Shown: one piece after another, positions 44,137 to 50,410 of the stretch
Layout of the letters: every line of letters begins with the position of its first letter
How positions within the stretch are numbered: position 1 is the stretch's first letter
From: Microbacterium sp. XT11
Lineage (GTDB): Bacteria; Actinomycetota; Actinomycetes; Actinomycetales; Microbacteriaceae
Assembly: GCF_001513675.1 (NCBI RefSeq)
Contig: NZ_CP013859.1
Span: forward strand, 2,605,081-2,669,080
Reading direction: 5' to 3'
Length of the DNA stretch: 64,000 nt
Translations under genes and position numbers: made by a program
The notes under the pieces: generated by a model
Seen by the model: only the letters and a program-made list of their open reading frames with translations
Database searches by the model: none
What the model was told of the DNA's origin: nothing

Positions 44137-44325
44137 TCAGTCTTCGGCGGTCTCCGAGAGGCGCGCCTGCTGCTCTCGGTATGCGTCGCCGATGATCGCC
44201 GTGAACTCGTTGATCCGTGCGTCGATCTCGGCGAGGATGTCGTGCCCGCGCGGGTCCTTGTTCATGAAGTGCGCCGCGACGAAGCCGCCGATCACGCCGA
44301 TCAGGAACCACAGCACGTTCTTCAT
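44137..44325 (-). CDS. Small membrane-anchored protein, 62 aa
   Basis: One N-terminal transmembrane helix (about residues 3-20, NVLWFLIGVIGGFVAAHF) is followed by a charged amphipathic helix of about 40 residues. A small protein of this kind is commonly found between rpsD and alaS in actinobacteria; its function is unknown. The AGGATG upstream of ATG 44325 is a plausible ribosome-binding site. It lies 57 bp before alaS and after the rpsD terminator. Confidence 0.75.
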   Translation of the reverse strand: MKNVLWFLIGVIGGFVAAHFMNKDPRGHDILAEIDARINEFTAIIGDAYREQQARLSETAED

Positions 44326-44386
44326 GTCGTCATCCTTGCCATCTCGATCCGCGAAGGCGCGGTCCTCCCATCGTATGCGGAAACGA

Positions 44387-44418
44387 CAGGAGGCGTCGGG
44401 TCGCCCCGACGCCTCCTG
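44387..44418 (-). terminator. rpsD terminator
   Basis: This is a perfect 14-bp stem (CAGGAGGCGTCGGG and its complement) with a 4-nt loop, starting 14 bp after the rpsD stop. On the minus strand it is followed by TCGTTTCC, a weak U-rich stretch. It separates rpsD from the small-protein/alaS unit. Confidence 0.85.
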
Positions 44419-44432
44419 CCTGAAACGCTGAA

Positions 44433-45062
44433 TCAGCGAGCCGCGTAGTACTCGACGACGAGCTGCACTTCACAGGTCACGGGGACCTCAGCGCGCTTCG
44501 GACGACGGACCAGGCGGGCCTGCAGCTTGTCGAGCTCGACCTCGAGGTAGCCCGGGACCGGGGGAAGCACCTCGGCGTGGCCGCCGGCCGCTGCCACCTG
44601 GAAGGGCTCGAGGCCCTCGCTCTTGGGCTTGACGTGGATGAGCTGACCCGGCTTCACGCGGAACGACGGGCGGTCGACGAGCTGACCGTCGACGAGGATG
44701 TGACGGTGCACGACGAGCTGGCGAGCCTGCGCGGTCGTGCGGGCGAAGCCCGAACGCAGCACGAGGGCGTCGAGACGCATCTCGAGGAGCTCGACGAGGT
44801 TCTCACCGGTCAGGCCCTCCTGGCGACGGGCCTCGTTGAACGCGATGCGCAGCTGCTTCTCGCGGATGCCGTACTGCTCACGCAGACGCTGCTTCTCGCG
44901 CAGACGGACGGCGTAGTCGCTGTCGGCCTTGCGCTTGGTGCGGCCGTGCTCGCCCGGAGCGTACGGACGCTTCTCGAGGTAGCGGGCTGCCTTGGGGGTG
45001 AGCGCCACGCCGAGGGCGCGGCTGAGACGGACCTTGCGGCGGTCCTGGGACTTCGTGACCAC
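44433..45062 (-). CDS. rpsD: 30S ribosomal protein S4
   Basis: S4 is a primary 16S-binding protein that nucleates 30S assembly. The protein is 209 aa. It carries the S4 RNA-binding domain (residues 95-160, with LDALVLRSGFA and VRPSFRVKPG-like segments) and lacks the N-terminal zinc cysteines, so it is the zinc-free form. GTG 45062 (VTKSQDRRK) is preferred because GGAAGG lies 7 nt upstream; ATG 45098 would add 12 non-homologous residues. Confidence 0.97.
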   Translation of the reverse strand: MVTKSQDRRKVRLSRALGVALTPKAARYLEKRPYAPGEHGRTKRKADSDYAVRLREKQRLREQYGIREKQLRIAFNEARRQEGLTGENLVELLEMRLDALVLRSGFARTTAQARQLVVHRHILVDGQLVDRPSFRVKPGQLIHVKPKSEGLEPFQVAAAGGHAEVLPPVPGYLEVELDKLQARLVRRPKRAEVPVTCEVQLVVEYYAAR

Positions 45063-45204
45063 GAAGCTTCCTTCCGATGACGTGGACGTGACTTTCACGA
45101 CGCACGGACGTATCCCCGCGTTCTGCCTCGGGACGCACGCCGGGGCGCCGTCGAGGTGGGGTGTGAACGAGGAGATGCCCGAAAACTCGGTTTCGAGCCG
45201 ATCA

Positions 45205-45210
45205 AGTCTA
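45205..45210 (-). promoter_or_regulatory. -10 element of rpsD
   Basis: TGTTAGACT, an extended -10, is placed to give a leader of about 135 nt before the rpsD GTG. This is unusually long for this window. The leader could hold an S4 autoregulatory structure, but I cannot recognise one by eye. Confidence 0.5.
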
Positions 45211-45263
45211 ACAGATCGGGCCTCGCCCCCGAGGGACGCCGGCCGCGGCGCCCTCCCACGTCA

Positions 45264-46646
45264 TCAGCGTCCGTCGAGGATGCGGCGGATGCGCTCCAGA
45301 CGCGCGGTGATCTCGCGCTCCGCGCCCAGGTTCTTGGGCGAGTAGTACCGGCGCCCGCGCAACTCGTCTGGCAGGTACTGCTGAGGGAGGATGCCCATCT
45401 CACTGTCGTGCGGATACACGTAACCCTTGCCGTGCCCCAGCCGCTTCGCGCCAGGGTAGTGCGCGTCACGAAGGTGCACGGGGACGCGCCCGAAGCCGCC
45501 GGCACGGATGTCGGCGATGGCAGCGTCGATCCCGACGTACGCCGCGTTCGACTTGGCGGTCGTGGCGAGGTACACCGTCGCCTCTGCGAGCGGGATGCGC
45601 CCCTCGGGCATGCCGATGAACGCGACCGCGTCAGCGGCCGCGACGGCGATGCCCAGGGCCTGGGGATCCGCGAGGCCGACGTCCTCCGCTGCGGAGATGA
45701 CCAGGCGCCGTGCGATGAACCGCGGGTCCTCCCCGGCCTCGATCATCCGCGCGAGGTAGTGGAGAGCGGCATCAGGGTCGGATCCCCTGATCGACTTGAT
45801 GAACGCGCTGATCACGTCGTAGTGCTCGTCGCCCTGCCGGTCGTAGCGCAGCAGAGCCTTGTCGACGGCCTGTGCCACATCGTCGGCGGTGACGACCGGG
45901 ATCTCGACCGGATCGTCCGCGGCCGGCACCTCGTCTTCGCCGCCTTCTGGCTCTGTCTGCTCGCTACTGCGCGACACCGCCACAGCGGCGGCGGCCTCGA
46001 GCCCAGTGAGCGCGCGCCGCGCATCGCCCGACGCGAGCCGGATGAGTGCGGACCGCGCGTCGTCGGCCAGGGTCACTCCTCCGGCGAGGCCCCGCGCGTC
46101 GACGACCGCCCGGTCGACCAGCACCCCGATGTCGTCATCCGTGAGGGGCTGGAGCGTGAGGAGGAGCGAACGCGACAGCAGCGGCGAGATCACCGAGAAC
46201 GACGGGTTCTCGGTCGTTGCGGCGATGAGGATGACCCAGCCGTTCTCGACGCCGGGCAGGAGCGCATCCTGCTGGGCCTTGGTGAAGCGGTGGATCTCGT
46301 CGAGGAACAGGATGGTGGTCTGCCCGTAGAGGTCGCGCTGGGTGATGGCCTCCTGCATCACCTCGCGCACGTCTTTCACACCGGCGGTGATCGCCGACAG
46401 CTCGACGAAGCGACGGCCCGAGGATCGCGCGATGGCCTGGGCGAGGGTCGTCTTGCCCGTCCCTGGCGGACCCCACAGGATGATGGAGACCGCACCGGGA
46501 CTCGCGGCAGAGGGATCGGCGAGGGCGACGACCGGTGACCCCGCACGCAAGAGATGACGTTGCCCGGCGACCTCGTCGAGCGACACGGGTCGCATGCGCA
46601 CGGCCAGGGGCGTCTGCCCCGAGAGCAGCGCAGAGGGAGAGGTCAT
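45264..46646 (-). CDS. rarA: Replication-associated recombination protein A (RarA/MgsA)
   Basis: RarA is an AAA+ ATPase related to clamp loaders and RuvB that acts at stalled forks. The protein is 460 aa. Walker A GPPGTGKTT lies near residue 60, Walker B LFLDEIHRF near 115, sensor 1 ATTENPS near 142, and the C-terminal tetramerisation domain ends the protein. An acidic insert (about residues 228-248, EPEGGEDEVPAADD) looks species-specific. The start at ATG 46646 has no ribosome-binding site but a -10 hexamer 6 nt before it, pointing to a leaderless mRNA. Confidence 0.96.
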   Translation of the reverse strand: MTSPSALLSGQTPLAVRMRPVSLDEVAGQRHLLRAGSPVVALADPSAASPGAVSIILWGPPGTGKTTLAQAIARSSGRRFVELSAITAGVKDVREVMQEAITQRDLYGQTTILFLDEIHRFTKAQQDALLPGVENGWVILIAATTENPSFSVISPLLSRSLLLTLQPLTDDDIGVLVDRAVVDARGLAGGVTLADDARSALIRLASGDARRALTGLEAAAAVAVSRSSEQTEPEGGEDEVPAADDPVEIPVVTADDVAQAVDKALLRYDRQGDEHYDVISAFIKSIRGSDPDAALHYLARMIEAGEDPRFIARRLVISAAEDVGLADPQALGIAVAAADAVAFIGMPEGRIPLAEATVYLATTAKSNAAYVGIDAAIADIRAGGFGRVPVHLRDAHYPGAKRLGHGKGYVYPHDSEMGILPQQYLPDELRGRRYYSPKNLGAEREITARLERIRRILDGR

Positions 46647-46652
46647 GCATCC

Positions 46653-46658
46653 AGGCTA
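46653..46658 (-). promoter_or_regulatory. -10 element of rarA, leaderless type
   Basis: TAGCCT, then GGATGC (6 nt), then the rarA ATG. The identical hexamer and spacing are found at hisE and ruvC. Confidence 0.6.
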
Positions 46659-46709
46659 GTCCGCACCGCCGACACCGATCCGTGGCGTCGGGATTCCTGG
46701 ACGCGACGA

Positions 46710-46715
46710 TAGGCT
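46710..46715 (+). promoter_or_regulatory. -10 element of the 101-aa membrane protein gene
   Basis: TAGGCT on the plus strand, 45 bp before the ATG at 46761. It predicts a leader of about 40 nt ending in GGAGG. Confidence 0.45.
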
Positions 46716-46760
46716 GACAATCCACGGCATAACGGTCGCAGCATCGAAGGAGGACACGGC

Positions 46761-47066
46761 ATGGCCGGACGCGGTTCCAAGAGCGCGCAGCAGGCGAGGG
46801 CGCAGGCCGAGCGAGCTCGGCTTCACGCCGCCCGCACGGCGTGGCACGAGGGGCAGATCCGGCGCCGTGTGCGCGACAACACCATCGCCGGCATCGCGGG
46901 TGGGATCGTCGTCGTGGCGGCGCTCGCCAGCCAGGTCGTCCACGCCCAGGTCACCGCCCCTGCGCCCACTCCCTCCCCCACTGTCACGTCGACTCCGACG
47001 CCCACCGAGGCGCCGACGCCGGACGCGACCCCTGAGCCGCAGCCCTCGGAGACTCCGGCGCCGTAG
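46761..47066 (+). CDS. Hypothetical membrane-anchored Pro/Thr-rich protein, 101 aa
   Basis: A basic, alanine/arginine-rich cytoplasmic head (residues 1-40) is followed by one transmembrane helix (about 41-62) and an outside tail of 38 residues made almost wholly of Pro, Thr, Ala, Ser and Glu in PTP-type repeats. Such tails are extended and cell-wall spanning. There is no catalytic domain and no sortase motif. I recognise no family. ATG 46761 has a strong site (GGAGG, spacing 7). It is divergent from rarA and followed by an 11-bp inverted repeat. Confidence 0.7.
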   Translation: MAGRGSKSAQQARAQAERARLHAARTAWHEGQIRRRVRDNTIAGIAGGIVVVAALASQVVHAQVTAPAPTPSPTVTSTPTPTEAPTPDATPEPQPSETPAP

Positions 47067-47072
47067 CCGCCG

Positions 47073-47104
47073 CGCTCACACCCGTCACCGCGGGGGTGTG
47101 AGCG
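47073..47104 (+). terminator. Perfect 11-bp inverted repeat after the 101-aa gene
   Basis: CGCTCACACCC and its complement flank a 10-nt loop, 7 bp after the stop codon at 47066. There is no U-tract, so it is a terminator by position. An operator for the channel gene at 47207 is the alternative. Confidence 0.55.
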
Positions 47105-47206
47105 AATCGCACCACGGCCGTAACCGCGGCGGCGCTGAACGGAAATGTCGACCGATCAGGCTGGGCGCAGCGAGCACCCGCTCGCCCCGTCCCCCCGGAG
47201 GTCCTC

Positions 47207-48100
47207 ATGTCCTACGCCAGACCAGCCGAGCTCGTGACCCTCATGGTCGATGCCGGTGCCTACAAGCTGCAGCTCTCGACGCGCGACACGCTCATCCGCG
47301 CTGTCATGGGCGCAGCCGTGCTCACGCTCGGAGCGGCGTTCGCCGTCACCGTCTCGACCCAGACGGGACAGCCGCTGCTCGGCGCACTGCTCTTCCCGAT
47401 CGGCTTCGTGCTGCTCTACCTCCTCGGCTACGACCTGCTCACGGGTGTGTTTACCCTCGGACCGCTGGCCGTGATCGACCGCCGCCCCGGTGCCACGGTT
47501 CCCGCTCTGCTGCGCAACTGGGGCCTCGTGTTCGTCGGCAACTTCGCCGGCGCGCTGCTCGTCGCTGTGCTGATGGCCATCTACTTCACGTACGGCTTCT
47601 CGAGCGACCCGAGCCCGGTCGGCGTCGCGATCGGTGAGATCGGACACGGCCGCACGGTCGGCTATGCCGAGCACGGGGCAGCCGGAATGCTCACGCTGTT
47701 CGTGCGCGGTGTGCTCTGCAACTGGATGGTGTCGACCGGCGTGATCATGTCGATGGTCTCCCGCTCCGTGCTGGGCAAGATCGTGGCCATGTGGCTGCCG
47801 ATCAGCCTCTTCTTCTACATGGGCTTCGAGCACTCGATCGTCAACATGTTCCTCTTCCCGTCCGGTCTGCTGCTCGGGGCCGACTTCACGCTCATGGACT
47901 ATCTGCTCTGGAACGAGATCCCGACCGTGGTCGGGAACCTCGTCGGAGGCCTTCTGCTCGCCGGCCTTCCGCTGTATCTGACGTACGGACGCACGGCCGC
48001 GCGTCGCGTGCGCGGTCCGCGCGGACGGCGGGCGCGCAACGCCGCACCCGCCTCCCTCCCCTCCGCCGACCTCGCACCGGAGACAGTGGGGGCGCTGTGA
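47207..48100 (+). CDS. Formate/nitrite transporter (FNT) family channel
   Basis: The protein is 297 aa with six predicted membrane helices, and matches the FocA/NirC family of pentameric channels for small monovalent acids. The family signature RGVLCNWMV lies near residue 163, and the central-pore histidine lies in GFEHSIVNMF near residue 206. The C-terminal 40 residues are a basic tail. The ligand cannot be read from sequence; placement opposite nirBD suggests nitrite import or export, though formate is possible. ATG 47207 has GGAGG seven nt upstream. The next downstream element is a strong bidirectional terminator. Confidence 0.88.
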   Translation: MSYARPAELVTLMVDAGAYKLQLSTRDTLIRAVMGAAVLTLGAAFAVTVSTQTGQPLLGALLFPIGFVLLYLLGYDLLTGVFTLGPLAVIDRRPGATVPALLRNWGLVFVGNFAGALLVAVLMAIYFTYGFSSDPSPVGVAIGEIGHGRTVGYAEHGAAGMLTLFVRGVLCNWMVSTGVIMSMVSRSVLGKIVAMWLPISLFFYMGFEHSIVNMFLFPSGLLLGADFTLMDYLLWNEIPTVVGNLVGGLLLAGLPLYLTYGRTAARRVRGPRGRRARNAAPASLPSADLAPETVGAL

Positions 48101-48104
48101 GCCG

Positions 48105-48147
48105 AGCCGTCCGCGCCCGCCACGATGTGAGGCGGGCGCGGACGGCT
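48105..48147. terminator. Bidirectional terminator between the FNT channel and hemD
   Basis: This is a perfect 17-bp stem (AGCCGTCCGCGCCCGCC and complement) with a 9-nt loop, 4 bp after the channel stop codon and 36 bp from the end of the convergent nir operon. On the plus strand CTTT follows. It can serve both converging transcripts. Confidence 0.9.
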
Positions 48148-48183
48148 CTTTCGGCATCCCCGTTCCGGGCGATGCGACGTCCA

Positions 48184-49305
48184 TCAGTCCACGGCGAGGC
48201 GATAACCGCGCTTGACGATGGTCTGGATGGGTTCCGCGGTACCCAGAGCCTCGCGCAGGCGGGCGATCGCCACCTCCACGGCGTGCGGATTCCCTTCACC
48301 ACCGGGCAGCCTCGTGCCCAGCTCCGCGCGCGAGAGCACGCGTCCCTCGGCGTCAGCGAGCGCCTCCAGAAGGGCCGAACCGGTGCGGGAAAGGGGCACG
48401 AACCTTCCGTCGAGCAGCGCGCCGCCGCTTCGCACCTCCAGCCGGCCGACGATCGTCTGCGTCGACGGAGCTCTTCCACCGCCGAAGTGCGCGACGACCG
48501 TACGGGCGAGCGATCCGAGGCGTCCGCGCTCCGCGACCGTGTGCACCAGCCGCCGCTCGACGAGAGGAGCGGCCGTGATCGGGCCGACGGCGGCGAGGAG
48601 GAGCCGACCGCTCTCCGCACGACGACGGATGTCGTCGAGGGCGCCCGCCTCATCGGCGAACGCGAGCCACGACGACGCACCTGGCGCGGACGTGAACAGA
48701 ACCGCGTCGGCCTCACCCGCGCCCGCGTGCACGGCGGATCGCCGGACAGCGTCCGGATCAGGCGGCGGGCCCCAGCGATACACGGTGATGCTGATCACCT
48801 CGGCTCCGGCCTCGCTGAGCACCTCGTCGAGCCCGTCCGCGCCGGCGCCGTGATGCTGCACGACCACTCTCTTGCCTGCGACACCTGAGGCGAGCAGGTA
48901 CTCCGCCACCTCCGCGGCCGTCTCCGACTCCGCCACCCAGTCCGCGATGAAACCCGCCTGCTGTATCGCCCCGTGCGCTTTCGGACCGCGCGCGACGAAC
49001 TGCGCGTCGCTCAGCGCCTCGTCGAGCCGCGAGTCGAGGCCGTGCTCCTGCGCGGCGTCCATCCACCCGCGGAACCCGACTCCCGTCGTCGCGACGACGA
49101 TGTCCGGCGGCGCGACGAGGAGCGCCTCCGTGCGGCGGCGGAGCTCCGCGTCGTCTGCATTCGGCACGATCGTCAGCGCAGGCGCACGGTGCACGATCGC
49201 ACCGCGGCGCTCCAGCGCTGCCGCGAGCTCCGTCGACCGGCGGTCGGCGGCGACGATCAGCGTGCACCCCGCGAGGGCGGGCGGGAGCGGGACCGAGCCG
49301 CTCAC
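48184..49305 (-). CDS. Uroporphyrinogen-III synthase (HemD) fused to a winged-helix domain
   Basis: The protein is 373 aa. Residues 1-260 form a HemD-like two-lobed fold (TLIVAADRRSTELAAALE at the start, VLFTSAPGASSWL near residue 198). Residues 270-373 look like an OmpR-type DNA-binding winged helix (LSRTGSALLEAL, RAELGTRLPGG, IVKRGYRLAVD). Mycobacteria have a similar fusion near nir genes. The first part would supply uroporphyrinogen III for siroheme, or may have become a ligand-sensing domain for a regulator of the operon. The GTG at 49305 overlaps cobA by 4 bp. It is the last gene of nirB-nirD-cobA-hemD. Confidence 0.88.
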   Translation of the reverse strand: MSGSVPLPPALAGCTLIVAADRRSTELAAALERRGAIVHRAPALTIVPNADDAELRRRTEALLVAPPDIVVATTGVGFRGWMDAAQEHGLDSRLDEALSDAQFVARGPKAHGAIQQAGFIADWVAESETAAEVAEYLLASGVAGKRVVVQHHGAGADGLDEVLSEAGAEVISITVYRWGPPPDPDAVRRSAVHAGAGEADAVLFTSAPGASSWLAFADEAGALDDIRRRAESGRLLLAAVGPITAAPLVERRLVHTVAERGRLGSLARTVVAHFGGGRAPSTQTIVGRLEVRSGGALLDGRFVPLSRTGSALLEALADAEGRVLSRAELGTRLPGGEGNPHAVEVAIARLREALGTAEPIQTIVKRGYRLAVD

Positions 49306-50063
49306 GCCGCGGACTCGGCGCCGACGGCCTGCGGCAGCAGGAGCGCCGGGTCTGCCACCTGCCCGATGACGATCACCGCGGGGTTGGCCACTCGCGCCTC
49401 CGCGGCGGCTGCCACCGTGGTCCGCAGCGTGCCGCGGACCACGCGCTGCCGGTCGCTCAGTCCGTTCTCCACCACGGCGACCGGTGTGTCCGGTGCCGCC
49501 CCACTCGCCAGCGCGGTCTCGACGATCCGGGGCAGCCCTGCGACTCCCATGAGCACGACCGTGGTCACGGCGGGGTCTCGCAGTGCCGCGCGTGCGGTCT
49601 CGCCGAGGTCGTCATGCCCGTTCACGACATGCACGGCGGATGCCACGCCGCGGTGCGTGACGGGGATCCCCGCCGCCTGCGGGACCGCGACCGCACTGCT
49701 GACGCCCGGCGTCACGCTCACGGGCACACCGGCGGCGCGGCACGCGAGGACCTCTTCGCCACCGCGTCCGAAGACGAACGGATCACCGCCCTTGAGCCTC
49801 ACGACGCGGCGCCCGGCCTTGGCGTGGCCGATCAGCAGCGCATTGATCTCGTTCTGGGGCACGGGATGATGGCCAGGCCTCTTCCCGACGTCGATGAGCA
49901 CGACGTCTGGGGCGATCTCCGAGCGGAGCTCCTCCAGCGGCCCGAGTCTGTCGGCGATGACGACGTCGGCCGCTTGGAGCAGTCGGTAGCCCCGAAGAGT
50001 CATGAGATCCGCCGGTCCGGGTCCTCCGCCGACCAGATCGACCCGCCCCAGTGGCGCGCTCAC
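49302..50063 (-). CDS. cobA: Uroporphyrinogen-III C-methyltransferase (SUMT)
   Basis: This SAM-dependent enzyme methylates uroporphyrinogen III at C2 and C7 to precorrin-2, the route to the siroheme cofactor of NirB. The protein is 253 aa, methyltransferase only. There is no CysG-type oxidase/chelatase domain, so that step must be encoded elsewhere. Signatures are VGGGPGPADLMTLRG at the N-terminus and RLKGGDPFVFGRGGEE near residue 85. The GTG at 50063 overlaps nirD by 4 bp. The longer open frame upstream is rejected. Confidence 0.95.
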   Translation of the reverse strand: MSAPLGRVDLVGGGPGPADLMTLRGYRLLQAADVVIADRLGPLEELRSEIAPDVVLIDVGKRPGHHPVPQNEINALLIGHAKAGRRVVRLKGGDPFVFGRGGEEVLACRAAGVPVSVTPGVSSAVAVPQAAGIPVTHRGVASAVHVVNGHDDLGETARAALRDPAVTTVVLMGVAGLPRIVETALASGAAPDTPVAVVENGLSDRQRVVRGTLRTTVAAAAEARVANPAVIVIGQVADPALLLPQAVGAESAA

Positions 50064-50410
50064 CGGCTCACCTCGATGTAGACGTCTCCGTCGACGACGG
50101 TCACCGGCCACACCCGCAACGCCGCATCGGGCTTCCCCTGCGTGTCGAGGCACTGACCGGTCTCCAGGTCGAACACCTGTTTGTGCAGCGGCGATGCCAC
50201 CGTCGGGCGCTCTCCTCGGGTCCCCACGATGCCGCGGGACATCACGCACGCCCCGCTGTACGGGTCGAGGTTGTCCACGGCACGCACCGACCCGTCGGCG
50301 AGAAGGAAGAGCGCCACCTGCTCCTCTCCGAGCAGCGCCGCGCTCCCTCGTTCGACCGTGAGGTCGTCGACCGCACAGACTCGCACGAGGGCATCCGTCG
50401 TCATCGTCAT
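50060..50410 (-). CDS. nirD: Nitrite reductase small subunit NirD
   Basis: NirD is the small subunit of assimilatory NAD(P)H-nitrite reductase. The protein is 116 aa with a Rieske-like fold. The iron-sulfur ligands are replaced (ASPLHKQVFDLETGQ where a true Rieske would have Cys-X-His pairs), as is normal for NirD. ATG 50410 overlaps the nirB stop by 4 bp; a second ATG at 50404 is also possible. Confidence 0.95.
   Translation of the reverse strand: MTMTTDALVRVCAVDDLTVERGSAALLGEEQVALFLLADGSVRAVDNLDPYSGACVMSRGIVGTRGERPTVASPLHKQVFDLETGQCLDTQGKPDAALRVWPVTVVDGDVYIEVSR

Noticed and set aside
47120..47150. Possible GlnR half-site (GTAAC) before the FNT channel
   Set aside because: Only one half-site matches; the 11-bp-spaced partner positions do not resemble GAAAC.
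47156..48184. Minus-strand frame opposite the FNT channel
   Set aside because: It reads through the terminator stem and lacks any domain; the plus-strand channel has helices, a pore motif and a ribosome-binding site.
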